A DNA stretch of 24,955 nt. Source: UBA5760 sp964649385 (lineage in GTDB: Bacteria; Chloroflexota; Dehalococcoidia; Dehalococcoidales; UBA5760). How positions within the stretch are numbered: the first letter of the stretch is position 1; every line of letters starts with the position of its first letter. The notes under the pieces were generated by a model. The model saw nothing but the letters and a program-made list of their open reading frames with translations, was not told the origin of the DNA and did not search any database. Shown here piece by piece: positions 7,110 through 13,383 of this stretch. The position numbers and the translations under genes were made by a program. The DNA lies in NCBI GenBank assembly GCA_964649385.1, contig CAZYRA010000010.1:1-24955 (forward strand). The letters run 5' to 3'.

Positions 7110-8888
7110 TTACTGGACCGATATGGCGTCGAGACGACACACATTCATACATAATCCACAGCGAATACACTTTTCCTGATCAATCACAAAGGGCTTCTTT
7201 CTCTCTCCGGAAATAGCCTCGGTAGGACAGTACTTGGCACAGACCCCGCAACCGGGGCACTTTTCCGGGATAACTTCGTAGGTAATCAAAGCTTGGCATT
7301 TCTTGGCGCGGCACTTGTGGTCGCGAATGTGCTCTTCGTACTCATCACGGAAGTATTTAATCGTGGTCAGCACCGGATTGGGCGCTGTCTGGCCTAGCCC
7401 GCACAGTGAAGTCCGCTTGATGGTATGGGCTAGTTCCTCAAGGAGACCGATATCTTCTTCTTTACCTTCGCCATTAGCAATTCGTCGCAGGGTCTCCAGC
7501 ATACGCAGGGTTCCGATGCGGCAGAAGGTGCACTTGCCACAGGACTCCTCTTGGGTGAAGTTAAGGAAGAACTTGGTGATGTCCACCATACAACTGGCCT
7601 CATCCATTACTATCAGGCCGCCGGAGCCCATAATGGCACCGGTCTTGGTTACCGACTCGTAGTCTACCTGGGTGTCCGCAAGGCTAGCCGGAATAACACC
7701 GCCCGAGGGCCCCCCGATCTGGATTGCTTTGAATTCCAGCCCGCTTGAGGTGCCGCCGCCGATGTCAAAGACAACTTCCTTGAGCGTTATCCCCATGGGC
7801 ACCTCGATCAGGCCACCGTGGGCTACCTTACCGGCCAAGGCAAAAACCTTGGTCCCCTTACTTTTTTCGGTACCGTAGCTGTTGAAGGCGCTGGCGCCGT
7901 GGAGGACAATCCAGGCGATATTGGCCAGGGTCTCCACATTATTGATAGTGGTTGGCTTCTCCCATAGGCCTGAGTTGGCCGGGAAGGGAGGACGGAACCT
8001 GGGCATGCCTCGTTTTCCCTCTATGGACATTAGAAGAGCGGTCTCTTCGCCGCAGACAAAGGCGCCAGCCCCCTGTCTAATCTTGATGCTAAAACTGAAA
8101 CTGGAGCCCTTGATGTTCTCACCGATAATCCCCGCCTCCCTGGCTTGAGCCAGGGCTATTTCCAGGCGCTTGATTGCCAAGGGATACTCCGCCCTTACGT
8201 AGAAATAGCCTTCCGAGGCGCCGACAGCATAGCCAGCGATTAGCATTCCTTCGATAACGGTATGGGGGTCACTTTCCAAGACGCTTCTGTCCATAAAGGC
8301 ACCGGGGTCACCCTCATCAGCGTTGCAGACGATGTATTTCGGTGTGCCCTGGGCTTTGTGGGCAAAGCCCCACTTGATGCCGGTAGGAAAGCCAGCTCCG
8401 CCCCTGCCCCTCAGGCCGGAAGTGGTAATCTCATCAATTACATCCTGGGGGGACATACTGTTTAGTGCCTGCTCCAACGCCTTGTAGCCATCAGCAGCCA
8501 GATAATCTTCAAGCGACTCAGGGTCGATTATGCCGCAGTTGCGCAGCACGACCCTCTTCTGTTTCGCCAACAGGCTGTTTAGCTCTTCCTGCGGGACAAC
8601 CCATTCGGTAACCGGGTTGCCCTGGGCGATGTGCTCATTAATAATGCGGTCGACCTTGTCCGGGGTAACCTTACTGTAGAACATGTTTTCATTCTGAGGG
8701 GAGATGACCTCAATCAGGGCTTCGTTGTAGCACATACCCATGCATCCGGTCTGCTTCAGCCTCACATTCAGTCCTTTGCCTTGAAGCTGAGTGTTAAAGG
8801 CGTCATATACCTTTCTGGCCCCGGCGGCTATGCCGCAGGAGGCGAGCCCTATCTTTATTGTCCAGCTTTTATCTTTCTCTAAGGACAT
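7110..8888 (-). CDS. nuoF: NuoF/HydB-like NADH-binding flavoprotein
   Basis: FMN- and NADH-binding subunit; the symbol is a family label only. 592 aa, longer than complex I NuoF and matching HydB of bifurcating hydrogenases: an N-terminal thioredoxin-like [2Fe-2S] domain, the NuoF core, and a C-terminal two-cluster ferredoxin. Seen: Cys18, Cys49 and Cys53 (one cysteine fewer than the usual four); GLRGRGGAGFPTG (158-170) and CNADEGDPGAF (188-198) for FMN/NADH; Cys450, 453, 456 and 496 for the [4Fe-4S] cluster; and Cys544/547/550/554 and Cys574/577/580/584. The ATG at 8888 sits 5 nt after AGGAGG; a TTG one codon earlier is too close to that site. It lies between the nuoE-like gene (42 bp upstream) and the GltD-like fusion (10 bp downstream). 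Confidence 0.95.
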   Translation of the reverse strand: MSLEKDKSWTIKIGLASCGIAAGARKVYDAFNTQLQGKGLNVRLKQTGCMGMCYNEALIEVISPQNENMFYSKVTPDKVDRIINEHIAQGNPVTEWVVPQEELNSLLAKQKRVVLRNCGIIDPESLEDYLAADGYKALEQALNSMSPQDVIDEITTSGLRGRGGAGFPTGIKWGFAHKAQGTPKYIVCNADEGDPGAFMDRSVLESDPHTVIEGMLIAGYAVGASEGYFYVRAEYPLAIKRLEIALAQAREAGIIGENIKGSSFSFSIKIRQGAGAFVCGEETALLMSIEGKRGMPRFRPPFPANSGLWEKPTTINNVETLANIAWIVLHGASAFNSYGTEKSKGTKVFALAGKVAHGGLIEVPMGITLKEVVFDIGGGTSSGLEFKAIQIGGPSGGVIPASLADTQVDYESVTKTGAIMGSGGLIVMDEASCMVDITKFFLNFTQEESCGKCTFCRIGTLRMLETLRRIANGEGKEEDIGLLEELAHTIKRTSLCGLGQTAPNPVLTTIKYFRDEYEEHIRDHKCRAKKCQALITYEVIPEKCPGCGVCAKYCPTEAISGERKKPFVIDQEKCIRCGLCMNVCRLDAISVQ

Positions 8889-8930
8889 CAATTCCTCCTA
8901 TTATGTCAGGGATATATATTTGAATGTGGC

Positions 8931-9440
8931 TTACTCAGCGGAAGCAGCCACCTCTTTTTTCTGAATTTCTTTCATCGTCTTGTCGATGGATTCCGGGGTG
9001 AGCCGCCCGTGAGTGTCGCTATTAATCATAATGCAGGGGGCCAGGCTGCAGCAGCCGAGACAGGCGACTCGTTCAACGGTAAACAGCTTGTTCTCGCTGG
9101 TCTCTCCTTCCTTGGCGCCGGTAACCTGGGCGATGATATCCGCTACCATCTCGGCGCCACACAGGTGACAGGCGGTACCGTGGCAGACCTTAATCAGGTG
9201 TTTGCCGAGTGGTTCGAGCCGGAACTGAGCGTAGAAGGTGACGATGCCGTATATCTCACTGGCAGGGACATCAATGTCGTCGGCTACCCGCTGTATGACT
9301 GCCTTGGGTACATAGCCGAGGGTATCCTGAACCTCCTGTAGAATCGGTATCACGGCACCCCGTTCCACACTGTGTTTACGGGCGATGGCATCAACTACAC
9401 TAAAGTCTATTTTTTCTTCGGTCATGCTCCCATCGGCCAT
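8931..9440 (-). CDS. nuoE: NuoE/HydC-like [2Fe-2S] thioredoxin-fold subunit
   Basis: Small electron-transfer subunit that docks on the NuoF-like partner; the symbol is a family label only. 169 aa, usual length. Seen: an N-terminal helical bundle with VIPILQEVQDTLGYVP (30-45), the family signature SEIYGIVTFYAQF (61-73), and cluster ligands Cys86-x4-Cys91 and Cys127-x3-Cys131, followed by APCIMIN. All four ligands are present, unlike the equivalent domain at the N-terminus of the NuoF-like neighbour. The start has GGAG 6-7 nt upstream. First gene of the operon, with a long leader of about 235 nt. Confidence 0.95.
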   Translation of the reverse strand: MADGSMTEEKIDFSVVDAIARKHSVERGAVIPILQEVQDTLGYVPKAVIQRVADDIDVPASEIYGIVTFYAQFRLEPLGKHLIKVCHGTACHLCGAEMVADIIAQVTGAKEGETSENKLFTVERVACLGCCSLAPCIMINSDTHGRLTPESIDKTMKEIQKKEVAASAE

Positions 9441-9678
9441 AGTTATCTCCTTTTCTCACTACTTAAGTCCAAGTTTGCTTGAAGTGCTTTGACTTCAGGT
9501 ATCATCAACAGACTAAAGGCTAAGTATTGACCAGTAGATATGCTCTCAGCCCCATTTGAATCGCTCCTCTGTAGCATTCATTGTTTACTTTGGTTGACTC
9601 AAGGCAGGTTGACCGGGGTAGAATTAGCTTACTGAAACAGGTTTGGTGAAGCAAACTCAACAACACCCATTATAACCT
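9441..9678 (-). other. Long leader of the nuoE-nuoF-GltD-like operon
   Basis: If transcription starts at the promoter described at 9679-9708, about 235 nt of leader precede nuoE. It contains an 11-codon frame with a ribosome binding site (9520-9555) and a 6-bp hairpin TGAAGT-CAAAGC-ACTTCA near 9478-9497. I found no recognised riboswitch: a GGGGCTGAGA string recalls the TPP box, but the remaining conserved TPP elements are missing. The rest of the gap to 9784 shows nothing I can name. Confidence 0.45.
9520..9555 (-). pseudogene. 11-codon leader peptide or 5' stub of a small Lrp/AsnC-like gene
   Basis: ATG at 9555 follows GGAG with 8-nt spacing and encodes MGLRAYLLVNT before TAG. The sequence resembles the first strand of stand-alone Lrp/AsnC ligand-binding (RAM) proteins, which typically begin M-x-x-RAY-(V/I)-LV-x-T. 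The reading frame stops there and no continuation is visible in any frame. It may be the remaining 5' end of a deleted gene or a short leader peptide. The match is too short to be secure. Confidence 0.25.
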
Positions 9679-9708
9679 ATTATAATATATGTCCTCAGTG
9701 GATGTCTA
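9679..9708 (-). promoter_or_regulatory. Candidate sigma-70 promoter for the nuoE operon
   Basis: On the minus strand TAGACA (9703-9708), an 18-bp spacer and a perfect TATAAT (9679-9684). A second TATAAT lies about 12 bp further downstream. The surrounding AT-rich block is nearly palindromic. Confidence 0.5.
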
Positions 9709-9784
9709 GCTTATGGGAGCATGCAACCGATAACTGAGTAGAGCCTGGTAAATGGTATGAATGATTTATTGGGGCAGGTTGGTC

Positions 9785-10105
9785 TTAGTCCTTGCTCTCC
9801 TCTTCTCTTCCCCAGTTCTGCATAATCTCCTTGATACGCTGAGCGAGGTTGGGGTTCTTGCGCAGGCGTTCTATAAGTATAGGACAGCCCTCCAGCAGTG
9901 AGTTCTGGGCGGCAGATGCCATACTTGACATAAGGTTTTGCATGTTTATGTCGGGGGATTGTGAAGAGTCTATTCCGGAGACTGATTGCTGAAGCTGACG
10001 GCGGATGTCCTCAGCGGTAAATCTCATTGGCATAACACAGGATTTGTACCACGGACATTCCTTACATTGGATTATCCCGTGGGCTTCATCTAAAACATCA
10101 CTCAT
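9785..10105 (-). CDS. Small four-cysteine protein of unknown function
   Basis: 106 aa from the ATG at 10105, chosen because GAGG stands 7-8 nt upstream; an upstream in-frame start would add 8 residues without a good site. Seen: Cys14-x2-Cys17-x5-Cys23 in QCKECPWYKSCVMP, then a helical linker, and Cys74 in LLEGCPILIERLRKNP. Four cysteines, two followed by Pro, suggest a bound metal or an Fe-S cluster. No signal peptide or membrane segment, so it is cytoplasmic. It is the last gene after arsR-ccdA-tlpA, 52 bp behind tlpA. Its function is unknown, and calling it a redox or metal protein is an inference from the cysteines and the neighbours. Confidence 0.75.
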   Translation of the reverse strand: MSDVLDEAHGIIQCKECPWYKSCVMPMRFTAEDIRRQLQQSVSGIDSSQSPDINMQNLMSSMASAAQNSLLEGCPILIERLRKNPNLAQRIKEIMQNWGREEESKD

Positions 10106-10157
10106 AGCTAACCTCTTTTTGACTGACAAGTCAGTTACTCATAGCAACTGTGACCAA

Positions 10158-10697
10158 CTACGACATAATCTTACCCAGTCTATTTTCGATGGCTTCTTTA
10201 CTCGGGAAGGCGCCGATTACCTTTTCTTGAATTATACCATCCCGGTCAACAAAGAAGCTGGTCGGGTAGTATTGAATTCTGTATTTCTTGACGGCGGCAC
10301 GATTACTGTCAAAGAGCACGGTATTAAGCAACGGGGAGAGGTTATTGTTCTCAAGGAACTGTGTTACCGTGCCGGGACTCTCGCCGACGTTAATCGCAAG
10401 TATTACCAGTCCGTCCCCATGCATTTCACTATACACCTGCTCCAAGTGTGGCATCTCGTTACGGCAAGGAGGACAACCGGTATGCCAGAAGTTAATCAGT
10501 ATCGGGCTGCCGTTGAAGTCACTTAGAGAGACGGACTCGCCATCCGCATTTGGCAGTACAAAGTCGGGTGCTTTCTTTCCCACTACTGCCTCATCGGTTG
10601 CGGAGCCGCCGGAGCCACCGGAACAGCCGGATATCAGCATCACCAAGCTGAGAGAGGTTAATATTATTGCCAGTATTATTCTTGGTGTCTTACTCAT
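10158..10697 (-). CDS. TlpA/ResA-like thioredoxin-fold lipoprotein
   Basis: Predicted membrane-anchored extracytoplasmic thiol-disulfide oxidoreductase that receives electrons from CcdA. 179 aa. Seen: basic N-terminus and hydrophobic segment 7-23 ending in lipobox LISGC with lipid-anchor Cys25; a Gly/Ser linker; AhpC-TSA/redoxin start KKAPDFVLPNADG (41-53); active site WHTGCPPC with Cys75 and Cys78; and the cis-proline loop YYPTSFFVD with Pro145. The ATG at 10697 follows GGAG by 7 nt. It lies 40 bp after ccdA, the classic CcdA-TlpA pairing. The client may be cytochrome c assembly or general extracytoplasmic disulfide reduction; no haem protein is in the window. Confidence 0.93.
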   Translation of the reverse strand: MSKTPRIILAIILTSLSLVMLISGCSGGSGGSATDEAVVGKKAPDFVLPNADGESVSLSDFNGSPILINFWHTGCPPCRNEMPHLEQVYSEMHGDGLVILAINVGESPGTVTQFLENNNLSPLLNTVLFDSNRAAVKKYRIQYYPTSFFVDRDGIIQEKVIGAFPSKEAIENRLGKIMS

Positions 10698-10737
10698 CCT
10701 TAGTCTCCTGTTTATCATTTATCAGTTAATTTTACTA

Positions 10738-11430
10738 CTAAATTGCTCCAGTTAACAAAGTAAGCCTGCCTGTTGTGACTAGTATCCCCAAGACTATGAG
10801 CACGGCGCCGCTGGTAATATATACTGCCTTGGAGTGACGTTGGATGCGTTTCAGTAGCGGCGTTACCCGGTCGAAAGCGGCGCCGATTATCAGAAAGGGT
10901 ATTCCCAGGCCGAGAGAGTAGATAGCCAGCAGGGAGGCGCCATGCCAGGCGGTTGCCGAAGCCGCGGCGAGCATTAAGATGCCCCCCAGTATGTAGGTGG
11001 CACAGGTCATCGATACCATTGAGAATATAGCGCCAGTGGCGAAGGAGCGTATGTAACCGGTCTTGGTACTCTGAGACGGGGTAAGCCGCTTCTGGAAATT
11101 TAGCTGCGGCACTTTCTGGGACAGCAGAAAGAGCGTGCCGAATACTATCAGCAGTATGCCGGCTACTTGTTTGAGCAGGGAGAAGTTGATGCTGATGGCA
11201 AGACCGGCCAGGCCGGCCCCGGCACCCAGACCGACGAAGACGGCGCTAAAACCGGCGACAAAAGTAAGAGAGTGAAGGAATACCCGTACATTCTTTTTAT
11301 CGGCTCCAGGTTCAAGAATTTCAGGACCGGCTAGAATGGCCAGGTATATCGGGGCCAAGGGCAGGACGCAGGGTAGCAGGAAGGAGGCGAGCCCGGCAAC
11401 AAAAGCGGTTATTGCTGATATATTTTCCAT
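10738..11430 (-). CDS. ccdA: CcdA-type membrane thiol electron transporter
   Basis: Carries reducing equivalents from cytoplasmic thioredoxin across the membrane to extracytoplasmic thiol proteins such as the TlpA-like neighbour. 230 aa, about six membrane segments (roughly 5-30, 52-77, 85-105, 130-155, 162-187 and 205-225). Seen: Cys21 in SFLLPCVLPLAP and Cys143 in SMVSMTCATYILGG, the redox pair expected in the first and fourth helices. The second motif lacks the common Gly-Pro after Cys. A hydrophilic loop (about 106-128) contains several Lys and Arg. The ATG follows AGGA by 8 nt. Second gene of the arsR operon, with a 16-bp palindrome just upstream. Confidence 0.93.
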   Translation of the reverse strand: MENISAITAFVAGLASFLLPCVLPLAPIYLAILAGPEILEPGADKKNVRVFLHSLTFVAGFSAVFVGLGAGAGLAGLAISINFSLLKQVAGILLIVFGTLFLLSQKVPQLNFQKRLTPSQSTKTGYIRSFATGAIFSMVSMTCATYILGGILMLAAASATAWHGASLLAIYSLGLGIPFLIIGAAFDRVTPLLKRIQRHSKAVYITSGAVLIVLGILVTTGRLTLLTGAI

Positions 11431-11445
11431 CGTCGGTATCCTATA

Positions 11446-11461
11446 GTAACATTAATGTTAC
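11446..11461. promoter_or_regulatory. Perfect 16-bp palindrome between arsR and ccdA
   Basis: GTAACATTAATGTTAC is identical to its reverse complement and ends 15 bp before the ccdA start codon. Its half-site ATGTTA recurs at 11843-11848 beside the arsR operator repeats. A weak extended -10 (TGTTACTAT, minus strand) overlaps it. It is a plausible second operator or an internal promoter control; an mRNA hairpin near the ccdA ribosome binding site is the alternative. Confidence 0.5.
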
Positions 11462-11496
11462 GTGATTTGGGCCGGTGTATTTAGCAGGCTTGAGTT

Positions 11497-11826
11497 TCAT
11501 ATTACGCTGGTCAGGAGGTGGTTTCTCTTCAGCTTCTCGATAATGATATCACGGATCGAGTCACAGGCGTCAGCAATCTTGGGAGTAATCAGAGAATAAT
11601 AGACGGTATTGCCTTCCCTGTGGGCGGCAAGCACTCCCGTTTTGCGTAACAGGGCAAGGTGTTGGGAGGCTGTACACTGCTTGAGGTTCAGGCTTTCTGC
11701 CAGCTGGCTGACTGATCTAGTCCCCTTGCGTAGCTCACGAATAATCATCAGGCGTTTTGGTTCGCCCAGCGATTTGCATAGTTCGGCCTGAAGCCGAAAG
11801 CCCTCCATTACAATGTCATTGTCCAT
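11497..11826 (-). CDS. ArsR/SmtB-family winged-helix regulator
   Basis: Dimeric DNA-binding repressor, probably of its own operon. 109 aa. Seen: ELCKSLGEPKRLMIIREL (15-32), the helix-turn-helix SVSQLAESLNLKQCTASQHLALLRKTGVL split over residues 38-66, and the wing AHREGNTVYYSLI. The classic metal-binding ELCVCDL motif in helix 3 is absent. Three cysteines are present: Cys17 (helix 1), Cys51 (start of the recognition helix) and Cys88 (last helix). This could suit thiol or redox sensing, which fits control of ccdA-tlpA, but that is inference. ATG at 11826 with AAGGGG 5 nt upstream. First gene of the operon, 66 bp before ccdA. Confidence 0.92.
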   Translation of the reverse strand: MDNDIVMEGFRLQAELCKSLGEPKRLMIIRELRKGTRSVSQLAESLNLKQCTASQHLALLRKTGVLAAHREGNTVYYSLITPKIADACDSIRDIIIEKLKRNHLLTSVI

Positions 11827-11839
11827 ACCTACCCCTTCA

Positions 11840-11895
11840 GATATGTTAGTATATTGATATATTAGTATATTGATATATTATTATATTGTTATATA
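11840..11895. repeat. Tandem 16-bp operator-like repeats in the arsR promoter
   Basis: AGTATATTGATATATT occurs twice back to back (11848-11863 and 11864-11879). A third unit at 11880-11895 matches at 13 of 16 positions, and a half unit at 11840-11847 matches 7 of 8. Each full unit contains the dyad TATAT-TG-ATATA, which resembles ArsR/SmtB operator half-sites. The block begins at the -10 element and covers the predicted transcription start, a repressor position. Confidence 0.75.
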
Positions 11896-11921
11896 CTAGC
11901 ATACAGGATAAATCTTGTCAA
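11893..11921 (-). promoter_or_regulatory. Sigma-70 promoter of the arsR-ccdA-tlpA operon
   Basis: On the minus strand a perfect TTGACA (11916-11921) and TAGTAT (11893-11898) are 17 bp apart. The -10 overlaps the first tandem operator unit. Confidence 0.7.
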
Positions 11922-12038
11922 AACCAAGGCTTCAGATGGGTGGGTGTGATATCTGGATGGGTGATACCTTGCCGTAAAACCGGTACGCAGGCTGGAAATA
12001 GCCTCCCCTGCACTGTTAAAATATAGGTGAGGAAAAGT

Positions 12039-12158
12039 ATGAGGTCGTTAAGCTATACCCAGATTGCTACCTATCAGAGCTGCTCTCTGCTAGTTTTCGG
12101 CTACCTGACTATCGGACGATGTGGTAGAGGTCTCCCCCCCTCCCCCCAACTTTCGTGA
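12039..12158 (+). pseudogene. 5' stub of a PD-(D/E)XK (RecB/AddB-like) nuclease gene
   Basis: ATG at 12039 follows GAGG by 6 nt and an extended -10 (TGTTAAAAT, 12014-12022). The frame reads MRSLSYTQIATYQSCSLL, then continues antisense through the rimI 3' end to TGA at 12156-12158, 39 codons in all. S-Y-T-Q-I-x-T-Y-x-x-C is the typical opening of RecB/AddB-like PD-(D/E)XK nucleases, in which Cys is usually followed by Pro. Nothing recognisable follows, so the rest of the gene appears to be missing, with the junction near codon 18. It overlaps the end of rimI by 69 bp. A genuine short peptide cannot be excluded. Confidence 0.45.
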
Positions 12159-12674
12159 ATGGGCCTTCTCTAGCTGGTGCAGGTGCTTCTGGAATACCGC
12201 TCCGATGATATCACCAACGGTCATTACCAGGGCGTCCTCTCTATTATCGGTATAGTAACTCTGGCGGATATCTACCTGAGTGAAGCCGTATTTATGGTAT
12301 AGCTTCTGAGCGGTAGTGTTGGAAGCCCGTACTTCCAGGATAAGGGTACAGGCATTTTGTTCCATAGCCAGTCTTATCATAGCTATCAACAGGTGCTCAC
12401 CTATCCCACGCCGTTGGTAGCCCTGTCGTACCGCGATGTTTGTTATATGAGCCTCATCAGCCATCATCCAGAGGCCGGCGAAGCCGATAATATACGGTTC
12501 CTCAGTTCTCCAGTCCGGCTTCCCGTCTTCACAGGCAGTAATATAGTGGGCTAGACTGACCTTAAGCTCACGCTCGTAGTTTGCCGGTGGCCACATGGCA
12601 GGGAAGGCTTCATGATCAATCTCAGTGACCTGGGCAATATCCTCCTGGCACATCCGGCGTATGTAATAAGGCAA
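12090..12674 (-). CDS. rimI: RimI-like ribosomal protein N-terminal acetyltransferase
   Basis: GNAT acetyltransferase; the model RimI acetylates the N-terminal alanine of ribosomal protein S18 using acetyl-CoA. 194 aa. Seen: IRRMCQEDIAQVTEIDHEAFP (written in two parts, 5-13 and 14-25), acetyl-CoA motif RQGYQRRGIGEHLL (83-96), LILEVRASNTTAQKLYHKYGF (111-131, with Glu114) and Tyr141 in the usual general-acid position. A C-terminal tail of about 40 residues, Gly/Ser/Thr-rich, is longer than in standard RimI. The start is TTG at 12674, with GGAG 8 nt upstream and no ATG in a suitable place. Its end overlaps the nuclease-like stub on the other strand. Confidence 0.85.
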   Translation of the reverse strand: MPYYIRRMCQEDIAQVTEIDHEAFPAMWPPANYERELKVSLAHYITACEDGKPDWRTEEPYIIGFAGLWMMADEAHITNIAVRQGYQRRGIGEHLLIAMIRLAMEQNACTLILEVRASNTTAQKLYHKYGFTQVDIRQSYYTDNREDALVMTVGDIIGAVFQKHLHQLEKAHSRKLGGGGETSTTSSDSQVAEN

Positions 12675-12696
12675 GTTCCCTTCTCCTTCAAGGCAG

Positions 12697-12720
12697 GCTC
12701 AACTTTTGAGCACTATTGTA
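12697..12720 (-). promoter_or_regulatory. Extended -10 promoter of rimI and adjoining inverted repeat
   Basis: On the minus strand TGCTACAAT gives an extended -10 (TACAAT at 12715-12720) without a clear -35. Directly downstream is the perfect inverted repeat GCTCAA-CTT-TTGAGC (12697-12711), which would sit at the very 5' end of the transcript and could be an operator or a protective stem-loop. Confidence 0.4.
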
Positions 12721-12846
12721 GCACATACCATCCTGTTGTTATATATCTGGGCCGCTACAAAGACTATCTTTTTGGGTGTTTCATTCGTTATAATTTATGC
12801 ACAGGGTAATACTCGTAAATACCTTTAAGGAGCGGGAAGTTATCAG

Positions 12847-13383
12847 GTGCAAGATGAGGAGAGCCTTGTCCAACGAGCAAAGCAGCACGACCAGGAGGCT
12901 TTTGCACAGTTGTATGAGAAGTACTTCGATAAGATATATCGCTATGTAGCGCTTAAGGTAGGGGACAGGATGGAAGCTGAGGATATTACCCAGCAGGTCT
13001 TCCTCAAAGCTATTAAGTCCATCGCTTCCTTTAAGTGGAAGGGGTTTCCCTTCTCCTCTTGGCTGTTTCGTATTGCCCACAATCAGATTATTGACTATCT
13101 GAGGAAGAAGACGAAGCGGGAGGTCGTAGCTCTTGATGATACCTTACTCACCAGTGATGATGACCCTCAGCTGGTTTTTGAGCGTAAGCTGGATATTGAG
13201 CAACTGGCTCTGGCGACAAAAAAGTTGACTCGGGCGCAGCAGGAGGTAATCTCCCTCCGTTTTGCTGGTGAGTTGCCGATTGCCCAGGTAGCGAAGGTTA
13301 TGGGCAGGAGTGAAGGGGCAGTAAAGGCACTGCAGCACAGCGCTGTAGTAACGCTGCGTAAAGTATTGACTGGTATTGGATAG
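12847..13383 (+). CDS. ECF-type RNA polymerase sigma factor
   Basis: Sigma factor with regions 2 and 4 only. 178 aa. Seen: region 2 from AFAQLYEKYFDKIYRYV (18-34) through EAEDITQQVFLKAI to SSWLFRIAHNQIIDYLRKK; an acidic linker (about 98-112); and region 4 with LTRAQQEVISLRFAGELP and the helix-turn-helix IAQVAKVMGRSEGAVKALQH. The start is GTG at 12847: the frame has a stop six codons earlier, and GGGAAG or the more distant AAGGAG serves as the ribosome site. Its stop TAG directly abuts the ATG of the DUF5667 gene, a normal sigma/anti-sigma arrangement in Chloroflexota. A TATAAT at 12789-12794 without a clear -35 is the only promoter hint. Confidence 0.93.
   Translation: MQDEESLVQRAKQHDQEAFAQLYEKYFDKIYRYVALKVGDRMEAEDITQQVFLKAIKSIASFKWKGFPFSSWLFRIAHNQIIDYLRKKTKREVVALDDTLLTSDDDPQLVFERKLDIEQLALATKKLTRAQQEVISLRFAGELPIAQVAKVMGRSEGAVKALQHSAVVTLRKVLTGIG

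Noticed and set aside
7089..7144. Longer N-terminus for the GltD-like fusion (15 extra residues)
   Set aside because: It would overlap the end of the nuoF-like gene and has no ribosome site, whereas the ATG at 7099 has GGAGAGGG and begins the normal [2Fe-2S] domain.
9520..9570. TPP riboswitch-like GGGGCTGAGA in the nuoE leader
   Set aside because: Only the CTGAGA string is present. The second conserved block (CTGATCTGGATAATACCAG type) and the enclosing helices are missing.
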